Of a DNA stretch of 44,109 nt, positions 10,601-17,503 are shown piece by piece. Location of the stretch: the IMG/VR virus record IMGVR_UViG_3300047560_001489, positions 1 through 44,109 of that record. The stretch is one strand, 5' to 3'. This DNA is from a virus. Numbering within the stretch: the stretch's first letter is position 1; the number at the start of each line of letters is the position of its first letter. The position numbers were made by a program, and so were the translations under genes. The notes under the pieces are model-generated. The model ran no database searches. It saw nothing but the letters and a program-made list of their open reading frames with translations, and had not been told where the DNA came from.

Positions 10601-11033
10601 AATTGAGTCTAAGTATGTAACAACTAATGTGGCCCCTACGACCCCTAGGGAAATGTTATATTATGCCAATATTGCGGGAGGCTACAAATACGGACAGCTC
10701 AATACTGTTTGGGGCAGCAGCCTAAGTGATGAAAGTCCTTATAATATTAAGATCAGCAGCCTTGAACGAGATCAATGGAGAATTAGAGCTGTTAGAGAAA
10801 CTCTTAACAGCGGTAATTTAGAAAAACAGTTAATGGTTCTGAGAACAATTTCTAATCCAATAGAGATAACGTTCCTAAACCCACTAAAATTGAAGGATTA
10901 TAAAAATCAGGTCTTCTTTGTTGCAAATAATGGACTAATTTTAAAGTTAAAGACTGGAAATTCAGCCAAAGGAGAGAGAGGAATTTTCGACCCCGCGGCT
11001 CCAAAGAAAGAGCCGATTCAATTCTGGAACTAA
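7662..11033 (+). CDS. Very large virion structural protein with internal duplications (1123 aa)
   Basis: The ATG at 7662 (MAILTDTFGG) is preferred over the in-frame TTG one codon earlier. The protein has internal duplications. IGKVLPR-type heptads recur at residues 50-85. A VAPTTPREMLYY + IA-GY/GL + W-G-SL block occurs near residues 445 and 985. A FYYFNLAPGYRYN..EQG block near 560 recurs as LQFFKLAPGFRYN..EQG near 945. Segments like GGLVVKAETTKINLS / NGFVARSD recur between 660 and 850. It is Ser/Thr/Lys-rich and beta-like, with no enzymatic motif. The flanking virion genes make a tail- or capsid-associated structural role likely. The family is not recognised by name. Confidence 0.7.
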   Translation: MAILTDTFGGIDFVSATGKVKTRATIKSSDSRSYGNFSPKFKSDRISVIDDNRAIGKVLPRSNLKTPLDNRSYGKVLPRNNIASLIDRRSVNRTETSTSTGSTLYSRYPSGIPSLGGITYPLPSATGYDLADIPKFDYNYRLEQFDNILDGSIFAVTGQDNVTYNSIQQYTYDLDILSVTISSTGAEQTIYFEPTAFAVLIPAGFYAKITSTAGVSWTVFVKSSTYQSITFDAVVGFPTSYTGALTLQSATSFVYPKSKVDSDLQSYLSINGLDLRNYSSTPRDLLSAAEITPNFRSYTTLFIDRDIQGITYQPTTDRLETFSDSNLIGEFQTVITGETTGVSYSTALWYINDSDTIGYSTSTLSVRVLSFPETGAAPFLTGSTVRIRNTQTGSILTTTVIEGGSTYIKVATTASTPAPAIGSIIERTVNTVYAQSFVNTQVAPTTPREMLYYSAIAPGLLGTEYTPWGYSLSSADSILTTGKTLSSAKLKDTNLIFAASYLNKQLLAIRADNSNVAIGKLRSAQVIKNSLDVSNLARVETYYSQTSTSVWTTTRPVTAGERFYYFNLAPGYRYNRTLEQGSTVATDYATLAANTLNKPVSALISDKITLSVDKLSSATKLLPTARSDINRISFVNNAKFNTSTVQIFFTPTFDSLKGGLVVKAETTKINLSVLYDGFVVKADASDVSKSNYIDILKIKSKDTKIFDSPVSNTLEKSLARLTDGDILLPQGVLEKPVSIVKGDKTILSVYKANSIAKIVADLSSIVTSRVENPLQRLSTDRNLIQSGLVDKFTVPSITTELFDTPSSNFLYQGFVVKDINLRINFDKLNNGFVARSDSISIQTGAFERLKTPSDSTQVFFTPAALKLSPDWRLKPGTETPSVSKLSASAVLRADGISYPIGKLSAAVKVIADKIVISPTSRIELWEDQSTYSSVYLPNSPKARLQFFKLAPGFRYNLSIEQGKVFEPDRAIISTDNLNELIESKYVTTNVAPTTPREMLYYANIAGGYKYGQLNTVWGSSLSDESPYNIKISSLERDQWRIRAVRETLNSGNLEKQLMVLRTISNPIEITFLNPLKLKDYKNQVFFVANNGLILKLKTGNSAKGERGIFDPAAPKKEPIQFWN

Positions 11034-11041
11034 GATAAATA
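11034..11041 (+). promoter_or_regulatory. Late promoter-like GATAAATA
   Basis: GATAAATA follows the stop of the 1123-aa gene and lies 44 bases upstream of the next ATG. 7 of 8 match to the T4 late consensus. Confidence 0.55.
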
Positions 11042-11084
11042 AATTAAATAAGCTACGAACTTATATTTGAGAGGATTTTATAAA

Positions 11085-11306
11085 ATGTTTGATGAATTAA
11101 ATGCTGCTTTTCCTTACCATTCTAATTTTTATGAAGTAAGTGGACTAGTCATGAGCGAAGCAATGGAGCGTTGCGCCAGACTAACAGGCGACGATGGAAT
11201 GGTTTTTAATTTTCAGGGAAAAATTATATTTGCTGTAAAACATGCCCTAGATACCGCCAACATTAGTTGGTTAAATCCTGTTGCTGGTTCTCCAATTGAT
11301 GTTTAA
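11085..11306 (+). CDS. Small hypothetical phage protein (73 aa)
   Basis: The start at ATG 11085 (MFDELNAAFPYHS) is chosen because GAGAGGA sits 8 bases upstream; an in-frame TTG at 11067 overlaps that ribosome binding site. The protein is soluble and alpha/beta-like, with no recognised domain. It lies between two giant structural genes behind its own late promoter and is followed by a perfect 32-bp palindrome, so it is probably a late gene such as a chaperone or minor virion part (inference). Confidence 0.65.
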   Translation: MFDELNAAFPYHSNFYEVSGLVMSEAMERCARLTGDDGMVFNFQGKIIFAVKHALDTANISWLNPVAGSPIDV

Positions 11307-11307
11307 T

Positions 11308-11339
11308 ATGAATTTTAAAGATCGATCTTTAAAATTCAT
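11308..11339. repeat. Perfect 32-bp palindrome (GATCGATC centre)
   Basis: Bases 11308-11323 are the exact reverse complement of 11324-11339, centred on GATCGATC. It starts 1 base after a stop codon and ends 16 bases before the next ATG. As RNA it would form a long AU-rich hairpin with no U-run, so it is not a classical terminator. It may be an RNA-processing or stability element, or a protein-binding site. Confidence 0.8.
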
Positions 11340-11355
11340 TATGGGAATTAATTAA

Positions 11356-14262
11356 ATGGCAAAACACGTAATTTTAGAAAACTATACGTTCACTCCTTCA
11401 ACGAGAACAATTGTTATAAATGGCAAAACCATTAGGAGAGAACAGTTAATTCTCATTACCAACGTTACGACTAACACAGTTATCTATAACTTTTCTGATA
11501 GTTCGTTAACTGCATCTTCATACAGTGTATCGACAACTAATAACGTCGAAACTACTACAATTATTTTAACTTATAATACAGGTGCCATGGGCGCTACTGA
11601 TAAGTTATCAATTATAGTAGATGAGACAAACGAAACATTCCTTCCAGCAGAATCATATAGAGATCCTGTTGAAAAACTTAGGACTAGCTCACCACAGGCG
11701 TTAATAGATACCGACTTTGAATACGGTGTACAATCGACAAAGTGGGAAACTATGTCATTGATGAATTATAGGCCTTCCGCATTTTATGACCCTACGCAGG
11801 GCATTAGCAATATTTCTGCTACAGTCACATTACCTAACACAGCATCTGGTAGTTATCAAATTACTGCCGCTACAGGAAACGGAACAAGACTTGTAACTAT
11901 TTCTATTAGTAATACAACTGGTATAACAACCAGCACTCCGATATATGTGCAGGACACAACAAGTCAACAGGCTAATGGCTGGTATCTACCAGCCTCAGTG
12001 ACTGCTAATACAAGTATTACCTACTATGCTCGCGCAAACGTAACTAACGGTAGTATATTTGATAGTACTAAGACCTATCTATTTGTTGGAGCATTTTACA
12101 CAGGTTCTGCAATTCCTGCCGGTACAGCAGCTATCACTAACGTAGGAACATTATTAACAGTAACTACCACAAACGCCCATGGATTAACTGCCGGCTCTGG
12201 AATTTTTATTGTAGGTACTACTGCATCAACAAACGCACCAAACGGCGCATGGTTTGTTAAAACAGTGCCTACATCAAACACGTTTACAGTTGAAACAAGT
12301 GGTGGTCTTGCAGGTGCACCGACTGGTGCTATAACAGCCGTATTAAATGCCAGTATCTATGCCCGCTCTTGGGGATCTAGTATCCATAGAGCATACGACG
12401 GCGGTGTTACATTTACGGCAGGTTATCCTTATCATGGAAACCAATTGATTCGTCAAACACGACGTTATTTCCGTTATCAATCTGGTAAGGGCATTCAATT
12501 CTCTACCGGTTCTAACCTATGCTCACCGTGGCAAGTCGACAGTTTAACTGCTTCGGGAACAACTATTACTGTAACAACTAAATTTGTTCACAACGTAAAC
12601 ATAGGTGCAACTATAAAGGTATCAGGTTCCGATCAGGCAGAATACAACGGCACATTTACCGTAACAAGTATTCCTACTGATACTACATTTACCTATACCG
12701 CTACAAGTTCACCAAGTGCAAGCCCTGCTACCTGCATAACAAATAATTCTTTCACAGTTCAACCGTACCAGTGGTATGGTGCTACAATGAGAGTAGGAAT
12801 GTTTGATAGTGCAAACGGTATGTTTTTTGAATATGACGGACAGACTCTGTATGCAGTTCGTAGAAATAGTACTACTCAGTTACAAGGATATCTAAGTTCT
12901 TTAACAAACGGTGCTTCTGTTTGTACAGGTATTAATACTGTTTGGGCGCAGACTTTAAAACCTAGCGATAGCATCGTTATTCGAGGTATGGTACATACAA
13001 TTGTAAGCATAGAAAGCAACACCAGTATGACCATTTACCCAGAGTACAAAGGAACGAGTATTGCATCTCCTTCTCAGGTTATTGTTAATAAAGTTGTCGA
13101 TTATAGGATTCCTCAGAGTCAATGGAATATCGATAAAGCTGATGGGACAGGCGCAAGTGGATTTACACTAGATATTACCAAGATGCAGATGTGGTTTATC
13201 GACTACGCTTGGTATGGAGCCGGAACAGTTCGTTGGGGAATTAGGAATCAACGAGGAGAAGTAATTTATTGTCATAGAACGGCACACGGTAACCAAATGA
13301 CAGAGGCATATTTACGATCAGGTAACCTACCCGCTAGATACGAAGTTAATACGTTCTATCCAACAAATTATATAACTTCGTCGGTAGGAGCATCAGATAC
13401 TACGATTACAGTAAACAGCACTACAGGTTTTCCATCTGCTGGAAATCTAATCTTACAGGCATCTGGAAATACTGGCGCAGCCGTAGAATATGTGTCATAT
13501 ACTGGAAAAACATCAACTACCTTTACAGGCGTATCGAGGGGGTTAACTAACTTAACCGGTCCCGGTGGATTTACTGGTATGGGGGGCGCTTCAACTGGGC
13601 AGGCATTTACTTACTCTGCTACAGCACCTACAATGGTTGCATTCTGGGGTCCTCAATGTGCGGCAACTATAAGTCATTGGGGAAGTTCTGTAATTATGGA
13701 CGGTCGTTATGATGACGATAAAGCTATTCAATTCAACTACGGGCAATCTACGGCTATTGTTTATGCTTCAGCGGGCACAAGATATCCAGTTTTTAGTATT
13801 AGATTATCGCCAGCAGTAGATAGCGGATTAACTGGTCTATTGGGACAAAGAGAAATTATTAACCGTATGCAGTTGCAACCACAATCTATGGACGTTTATC
13901 CAACAGTTGCTGGTGTAAAAATTGAATTATGGTTAAATGCCAGAGTAAGTGGTGGAACATTTGCCGCAGTTGGTGGTTCCAGCCTAGCACAGGCCTGTTT
14001 ACATACTAATACACAAACAATGCAGGGTGGAGAATGTATCTATACATTCTTTGCGCCAGCGGCTGGTGTTACAGCCGCGGACTTATCAAAAGTTCGAGAT
14101 ATCGGTAATAGTATCTTAGGTGGAGGCAATTCACTAAGTTATCCAACAACTGATTCTAATAAGTATCCAGACGGTCCGGATATTTTAACAGTTGCAGTTA
14201 TTCCTATTGCGGCTAACCCATCTGTTGTAGCACGTATGAACTGGACAGAAGCTCAGGCTTAA
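11356..14262 (+). CDS. Large virion structural protein (968 aa)
   Basis: A 968-aa Thr/Ser/Ala-rich beta protein. Conserved-looking landmarks are a Trp/Tyr-rich central block around residues 465-500 (PYQWYGATMRVGMFD, then FEYDGQTLYAVRRN), a WNIDKADGTGASG...MWFIDYAWYGAGTVRWG block near 590-640, and a C-terminal domain with two Gly-rich loops. I recognise this architecture from structural proteins of T4-like marine myoviruses. Residues about 515-565 are one copy of the repeat found many times in the 970-aa protein (TVCTG..W...LKPSDSIVIRG...IESNTSMT). Probably a neck, tail or capsid-surface component. Confidence 0.75.
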   Translation: MAKHVILENYTFTPSTRTIVINGKTIRREQLILITNVTTNTVIYNFSDSSLTASSYSVSTTNNVETTTIILTYNTGAMGATDKLSIIVDETNETFLPAESYRDPVEKLRTSSPQALIDTDFEYGVQSTKWETMSLMNYRPSAFYDPTQGISNISATVTLPNTASGSYQITAATGNGTRLVTISISNTTGITTSTPIYVQDTTSQQANGWYLPASVTANTSITYYARANVTNGSIFDSTKTYLFVGAFYTGSAIPAGTAAITNVGTLLTVTTTNAHGLTAGSGIFIVGTTASTNAPNGAWFVKTVPTSNTFTVETSGGLAGAPTGAITAVLNASIYARSWGSSIHRAYDGGVTFTAGYPYHGNQLIRQTRRYFRYQSGKGIQFSTGSNLCSPWQVDSLTASGTTITVTTKFVHNVNIGATIKVSGSDQAEYNGTFTVTSIPTDTTFTYTATSSPSASPATCITNNSFTVQPYQWYGATMRVGMFDSANGMFFEYDGQTLYAVRRNSTTQLQGYLSSLTNGASVCTGINTVWAQTLKPSDSIVIRGMVHTIVSIESNTSMTIYPEYKGTSIASPSQVIVNKVVDYRIPQSQWNIDKADGTGASGFTLDITKMQMWFIDYAWYGAGTVRWGIRNQRGEVIYCHRTAHGNQMTEAYLRSGNLPARYEVNTFYPTNYITSSVGASDTTITVNSTTGFPSAGNLILQASGNTGAAVEYVSYTGKTSTTFTGVSRGLTNLTGPGGFTGMGGASTGQAFTYSATAPTMVAFWGPQCAATISHWGSSVIMDGRYDDDKAIQFNYGQSTAIVYASAGTRYPVFSIRLSPAVDSGLTGLLGQREIINRMQLQPQSMDVYPTVAGVKIELWLNARVSGGTFAAVGGSSLAQACLHTNTQTMQGGECIYTFFAPAAGVTAADLSKVRDIGNSILGGGNSLSYPTTDSNKYPDGPDILTVAVIPIAANPSVVARMNWTEAQA

Positions 14263-14269
14263 TATAACA

Positions 14270-14692
14270 ATGCGAGCAAGACATTTTTTATGTGAAGATG
14301 TAATGGATAAAACGCTGGACGCCAAGACGTTTGGCGAAATGATGGGCAGATTTTTAACTATTTGCATAAAAACTCTACATCTAAAAAGTTTACCTAAAAT
14401 TGTACTTGAGAAAGAGATTACAGTAACCGGCGATCAACCAACATTTGGCATGTATGTAAACGGGGAAAATACTTTATATGTTGCCTTGCACAATCGACAC
14501 CCAATCGATATACTGCGTACAATGGCGCATGAACTTACACACTGGAAACAGGACTGTAATCACGAACTCAATGATGAGAGCGGTAAAACAGGTAGCCCAG
14601 AAGAAAACGAAGCACACAAATATGCAGGTATTATTATGCGGAACTTTAGTAAGGCATATCCTGAATATATGAGACTTCGTCCAATGACATAA
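14270..14692 (+). CDS. HExxH zinc metallopeptidase
   Basis: A 140-aa protein with the zinc protease motif HELTH (87-91) and a downstream EENEAH (111-116) as likely third ligand region, as in gluzincin-like or SprT-like small metallopeptidases. The N-terminus MRARHFLCED resembles the MRAxEF N-termini of other proteins here and T4-type capsid-targeting peptides. The protease may therefore be packaged in the head or act in capsid maturation (inference). It begins 7 bases after the 968-aa structural gene and is followed by a bidirectional terminator. Confidence 0.75.
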   Translation: MRARHFLCEDVMDKTLDAKTFGEMMGRFLTICIKTLHLKSLPKIVLEKEITVTGDQPTFGMYVNGENTLYVALHNRHPIDILRTMAHELTHWKQDCNHELNDESGKTGSPEENEAHKYAGIIMRNFSKAYPEYMRLRPMT

Positions 14693-14717
14693 AAAAAGGA
14701 CCCGAAGGTCCTTTTTT
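14692..14717. terminator. Bidirectional terminator between convergent genes
   Basis: Stem GGACC / GGTCC with loop CGAA, flanked by A-run and T6, so it works in both directions. Read on the reverse strand the loop is the very stable UUCG tetraloop. It separates the forward metallopeptidase gene from the reverse-strand small-gene cluster. Confidence 0.88.
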
Positions 14718-14771
14718 ATTTTCTAATATAATATAATGTTTGGCTACGCCCTAATATAATTTTTTATAATA

Positions 14772-15047
14772 TTATTTCTTATTGGTAGCACCAGCATTAA
14801 CAAAGCCGTACATTTTTTCAGCAGTTTCAAGAACTTTATCAAGTCCTGGGAACTGGGGCATATCGATCTTGTTAACGATCTGGCCGGTCTTCTCGTCACG
14901 AGCCGCAGTTACTTCCCAACCATTCCATTTAACCTGGAAATCGTGCATGACTAGATCTTTAGCCATGTGTAGGATATCTGTACGGATTTCGTAACCGTTC
15001 TTATTAAATTTAACTTCTGGTAGCTTGGGTGTTTCGAAATTAGACAT
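14772..15047 (-). CDS. Conserved small phage protein (91 aa)
   Basis: A 91-aa reverse-strand protein beginning MSNFETPKLPEVKFNKNGYEIRTD, with a good ribosome binding site (AAGGAG, 7 bases upstream). It is soluble and mixed alpha/beta. Similar-looking proteins occur in T4-like cyanophages, but I cannot assign a function. Its partner upstream is a phasin-like helical protein. Confidence 0.7.
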   Translation of the reverse strand: MSNFETPKLPEVKFNKNGYEIRTDILHMAKDLVMHDFQVKWNGWEVTAARDEKTGQIVNKIDMPQFPGLDKVLETAEKMYGFVNAGATNKK

Positions 15048-15082
15048 GTTTTTCTCCTTATGTGTGTATGTCTGTAATGCTA

Positions 15083-15295
15083 TTATTTTCCAGCTGCATA
15101 AAAAGCTGTAGAAGCGTTCTTAACGAGTGCTTCGGAAATGCTTAGAGTCGCTTTAACCTGACCTTTGGCAAATTCTGTTTGAGCATCGATCAATTTTACA
15201 AGTTCTTTCTTAAACTTGTCATCGGTAACAAAAGTGTTAACGACTTGTTTCTTTGCGTTCTGAACGCTATCGATGATTGTTTCTGGTGTAAACAT
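15083..15295 (-). CDS. Small helical, phasin-like protein (70 aa)
   Basis: A 70-aa protein, MFTPETIIDSVQNAKK..., predicted almost entirely alpha-helical and amphipathic. Its pattern (FAKGQ...SISEALVKNASTA) recalls phasins that coat polyhydroxyalkanoate granules, but it is shorter and the match is weak. AGGAG lies 7 bases upstream of its ATG. A sigma70-like promoter (TTGTGT, 18 bases, TATAAT) precedes it on the reverse strand. Likely cotranscribed with the 91-aa gene downstream. Confidence 0.65.
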   Translation of the reverse strand: MFTPETIIDSVQNAKKQVVNTFVTDDKFKKELVKLIDAQTEFAKGQVKATLSISEALVKNASTAFYAAGK

Positions 15296-15325
15296 ATTAT
15301 TTCTCCTGTGTGTATGTTTGTATAT

Positions 15326-15355
15326 ATTATATATGCCTGTTTATATGAAACACAA
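15326..15355 (-). promoter_or_regulatory. Sigma70-type promoter, reverse strand
   Basis: On the reverse strand, -35 TTGTGT (15355-15350), 18-base spacer, -10 TATAAT (15331-15326). It reads toward the 70-aa and 91-aa genes. Confidence 0.5.
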
Positions 15356-15379
15356 CATATATTGGCTAAATCTAGAAGA

Positions 15380-15454
15380 TTAAAGAACCATAAGCATAAG
15401 TCCTACAAGTAGGAACATGATGCATACTGATATGAATGAAGAATCGTTATTCAT
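15380..15454 (-). CDS. Tiny predicted membrane protein (24 aa)
   Basis: The reading frame begins ATG 1 base after the stop of the 32-aa gene and ends TAA. The sequence MNNDSSFISVCIMFLLVGLM plus four residues is a short polar head and one transmembrane helix. Its start lies in a perfect 12-bp inverted repeat (15426-15460), which could control its translation. The small size makes this a tentative gene. Confidence 0.4.
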   Translation of the reverse strand: MNNDSSFISVCIMFLLVGLMLMVL

Positions 15455-15460
15455 ATCAGT
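15426..15460. repeat. 12-bp perfect inverted repeat (hairpin)
   Basis: ACTGATATGAAT at 15426-15437 and its exact complement at 15449-15460 with an 11-base loop. It covers the stop of the 32-aa gene and the start codon of the 24-aa gene. There is no U-run. Confidence 0.75.
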
Positions 15461-15554
15461 ACCAACCTTTATAACCTGTCTTTTGCATGTTAGCTCTGCG
15501 AGCTTCGCCTATTTCAACTAAGAAATTCCAAACAGCTTCTAAAACTTTTTTCAT
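15456..15554 (-). CDS. Very small basic protein (32 aa)
   Basis: A 32-aa protein starting MKKVLEAVWNFLVEIGEAR with a basic, aromatic C-terminus (KTGYKGWY). A strong AAGGAG ribosome binding site lies 9 bases upstream, inside the end of the preceding gene, and its ATGA start overlaps that gene's stop. An amphipathic helix with the ...GEAR pattern resembles tiny proteobacterial proteins of unknown function, suggesting host origin. Function unknown. Confidence 0.6.
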   Translation of the reverse strand: MKKVLEAVWNFLVEIGEARRANMQKTGYKGWY

Positions 15555-15727
15555 AGATAGCTCTCCTTGCGGGAGTTAAATTCTCTAATGTAGTTTTCTA
15601 ACTGAGCGGCATCTGTTATGCCTTTGGTACTTAGATAAGTGTCTAAGCGGCTTTGATAAGAACTTCCCGGAAACATTTCTGCTAGTCGTTCCATCAGTCC
15701 TTGCATAAATTCTGATATGATTTTCAT
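15551..15727 (-). CDS. Small helical protein (58 aa), DUF3563-like
   Basis: A 58-aa protein, MKIISEFMQGLMERLAEMFP..., with a C-terminal segment YLSTKGITDAAQLENYIREF. The N-terminal amphipathic helix followed by a YL..xxDxxxLExxIRE helix recalls the short proteobacterial DUF3563-type proteins (tentative). It is the first gene of the reverse-strand set, coupled by ATGA overlap to the 32-aa gene. No function is known. Confidence 0.6.
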   Translation of the reverse strand: MKIISEFMQGLMERLAEMFPGSSYQSRLDTYLSTKGITDAAQLENYIREFNSRKESYL

Positions 15728-15893
15728 TTTGTGTAACCCTCTGTATGTGTGTAGATACTCATGGTTTCTACTGAGTATTTAGTATAAACTCTATTGCGGT
15801 GCAACAAAATAGATATTTTAGTGAGTTGACACTAATTTTATTTTCCGGCGCTATGTGTTATAATAAACTAAATACCAAAAGGGAATTTATATC
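15728..15893. promoter_or_regulatory. Divergent promoter region
   Basis: Non-coding region between divergent genes. Forward: an extended -10 element TGTTATAAT (15856-15864) without a well-spaced -35 (a TTGACA lies 27 bases upstream), followed by late-type CTAAATA (15868-15874), 19 bases before the TTG start. Reverse: CTAAATA on the reverse strand (about 15776-15782) and a 7-bp hairpin ATACTCA/TGAGTAT (15755-15778). Regulation by both early and late transcription is plausible. Confidence 0.5.
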
Positions 15894-16193
15894 TTGAAAC
15901 GAGCCACTCGAAGTCTATTAGAAGAACTAAATGCAATCACTGTTAAAAAAGACAATGAAGCGGTTATCGAATCTAGGGCCGCCCATGTAATTAACAGTGC
16001 TATAAATCTGCTATCAATAATTAAGGAGAATTTCCCACCTGAACAGGCATACGAATTAGAACGTAGATTTTTAAATTCAATTAAAGCAAGCGATCCTAGC
16101 AAGTTTACTAGGGGAATTCGTAAGCTCAGAGACAGCAAAGAAACCGCCAAGGGGCTTAAAATCATCGAAGGTAGCCTCAAAGAAGACGATTAA
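15894..16193 (+). CDS. Conserved small phage protein (99 aa)
   Basis: A 99-aa, highly helical and charged protein beginning (TTG)KRATRSLLEELNAITVKKD. The start is TTG, with AAAGGGA about 12 bases upstream and a late-type promoter before it. Similar N-termini (RSLLEELN) occur in T4-like cyanophage small proteins. Function unknown. Confidence 0.65.
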   Translation: MKRATRSLLEELNAITVKKDNEAVIESRAAHVINSAINLLSIIKENFPPEQAYELERRFLNSIKASDPSKFTRGIRKLRDSKETAKGLKIIEGSLKEDD

Positions 16194-16224
16194 ATAGCCA
16201 TTTGAACTATTTTCATTTGATTTG

Positions 16225-16232
16225 TATAAATA
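16225..16232 (+). promoter_or_regulatory. Perfect T4-type late promoter TATAAATA
   Basis: Exact TATAAATA 50 bases before the ATG of the 130-aa protein, which also has a strong ribosome binding site (AAGGAGA). This suggests high late expression. Confidence 0.7.
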
Positions 16233-16281
16233 AACACATATAAGTTTCATAGGGAAACTTTACCAGATCAAGGAGATTAAA

Positions 16282-16674
16282 ATGGTTACTCAAGTTAAAA
16301 AGAACGAAGCAGTTGTATTACCTCTATACAAGAACGGTCCTCGTCTACAGTGGTTCACTATCACTTTCCCAAGCGCAATTAACGCTAAATTAGGCGCAAC
16401 TACAGCAGGCGTTCGTAGCCCAGTTGTTGCTGCTCTAGACGCTATTGCTCAACGTGTTTCTATCGAAATCGTTGGCGAGCCACAAAACAGCAATACAGAA
16501 ATTTCTATCGGTGTTGTTGCTATCGGTGGCGATCACGCTGAAGAAGAATATGATGGTTCTACCAGCCAGACTCTAGCACAATACCTAGAAGACCTAGTTC
16601 AAGCTACTGGTTCTTTCCAGAGCGTTAACAATGCTTCTACACTAGTTACAGCTGGTATCAACACTGGTCTATAA
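16282..16674 (+). CDS. Probably abundant virion protein (130 aa)
   Basis: A 130-aa protein, MVTQVKKNEAVVLPLYKNGP..., beta-rich and low in charge. It has an unusually regular codon choice (GGT, CGT, GTT, CTA) that contrasts with neighbouring genes and suggests strong expression. Its own perfect late promoter, an AAGGAGA ribosome binding site and an immediate strong terminator make it a single-gene, high-output unit. This fits an abundant structural protein such as a head decoration or tail component. The family is not recognised. Confidence 0.65.
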   Translation: MVTQVKKNEAVVLPLYKNGPRLQWFTITFPSAINAKLGATTAGVRSPVVAALDAIAQRVSIEIVGEPQNSNTEISIGVVAIGGDHAEEEYDGSTSQTLAQYLEDLVQATGSFQSVNNASTLVTAGINTGL

Positions 16675-16695
16675 TTTTTATAGTTCGTAACAGAA

Positions 16696-16721
16696 AGGCT
16701 TTCTTCGGAAGGCCTTTTTTT
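16696..16721 (+). terminator. Rho-independent terminator with UUCG loop
   Basis: Stem AGGCTTTC / GAAGGCCT (one G-U pair), loop TTCG, followed by T6. It follows the 130-aa gene by 22 bases. Confidence 0.88.
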
Positions 16722-16725
16722 ATGA

Positions 16726-16733
16726 CATAAATA
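16726..16733 (+). promoter_or_regulatory. Late promoter-like CATAAATA
   Basis: CATAAATA directly after the terminator and 17 bases before ATG 16751; 7 of 8 match to the T4 late consensus. Confidence 0.5.
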
Positions 16734-16750
16734 AATTATATAGGTACATT

Positions 16751-17176
16751 ATGGAAACCATTGAAATACAAACTTTAATAGATATTACTAATACTAAAAT
16801 TATTAGGCCGAGTCAGGGAACTCAATTTGAGCATGACCAATACAGAAATTTTACAACACTAAAACAGTGTGTTGAAATTAGATCGATCATTAGTTACGAC
16901 GGAGACCCCCGCATGGATCTAATGGATGTAAAAGGTATGGGGTTTGGATCTGATTATAAAGGTAAACATGCAGTATGGACCTGGAGATTCCACCCAGATC
17001 GTTCTGGTGTTTATATTCATAATGGTGATGAGTTAGGTGCGCTATATGAAGATATCAGCGGTGTCCCAGTCATACAAAAATTAAAAGAAACAATAAATAT
17101 AGACACTACTATATTTGAATTAAAAAATCCGGCAACTAAAAATACAATCATCAAGGCACTCAAAGGCACATTTTAA
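16751..17176 (+). CDS. Conserved phage protein of unknown function (141 aa)
   Basis: A 141-aa protein with a central aromatic-rich strand pair (AVWTWRFHPDRSGVY) around residues 76-90. It is soluble, with no catalytic motif I recognise. It seems to belong to the conserved small-protein set of T4-like environmental phages. It starts a run of closely spaced late genes (holin-like, MRAYEF protein, others). Confidence 0.6.
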   Translation: METIEIQTLIDITNTKIIRPSQGTQFEHDQYRNFTTLKQCVEIRSIISYDGDPRMDLMDVKGMGFGSDYKGKHAVWTWRFHPDRSGVYIHNGDELGALYEDISGVPVIQKLKETINIDTTIFELKNPATKNTIIKALKGTF

Positions 17177-17214
17177 AGTTCATGTTACTTCAGTTTAAAA
17201 GGAGACCGCCTGAA

Positions 17215-17502
17215 ATGGCCACAGTACAAGAACGAGTCGGAATACTCGAAACAAAAGTTGACGGATTAAATGAAAAAATTGACGACGTTAAGGGCGACGT
17301 TAATACCAATCACTCAGATCTAAAAGAACAATTAAAAACAATGTATGATGCTAGCTGTACACAACATGCAGAGCTAGCTAAAAAAATTAAGGAACTTGAA
17401 GGTTTTAAAATCAAGTGGACATATCTAGTATTAGGTGGAGTTGCGGTCTTAGGATGGGTGTCCGGACACTTAGAAACACTAGCTAAGTTTTTCGGCAAAT
17501 AA
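17215..17502 (+). CDS. Holin-like / XhlA-type coiled-coil membrane protein (95 aa)
   Basis: The ATG at 17215 is chosen because AAAAGGAGA lies 8 bases upstream; an in-frame ATG at 17182 would add 11 residues across it. Residues 1-70 are a heptad coiled coil (VQERVGILETKVDGLNEKID...), followed by one transmembrane helix (WTYLVLGGVAVLGWVSGHL) and a short tail. This layout matches hemolysin XhlA-like phage proteins that work with lysis proteins at the membrane. A holin accessory role is plausible but unproven. The next gene starts 1 base after its stop. Confidence 0.6.
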   Translation: MATVQERVGILETKVDGLNEKIDDVKGDVNTNHSDLKEQLKTMYDASCTQHAELAKKIKELEGFKIKWTYLVLGGVAVLGWVSGHLETLAKFFGK

Positions 17503-17503
17503 C

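Noticed and set aside
15083-15295. A firm phasin assignment for the 70-aa protein
   Set aside because: The similarity is only in helical pattern and a few residues; reported as phasin-like with low weight.
15828-15864. TTGACA at about 15828 paired with TATAAT at 15859 as a full sigma70 promoter
   Set aside because: The spacer is about 27 bases, too long; only the extended -10 was retained.
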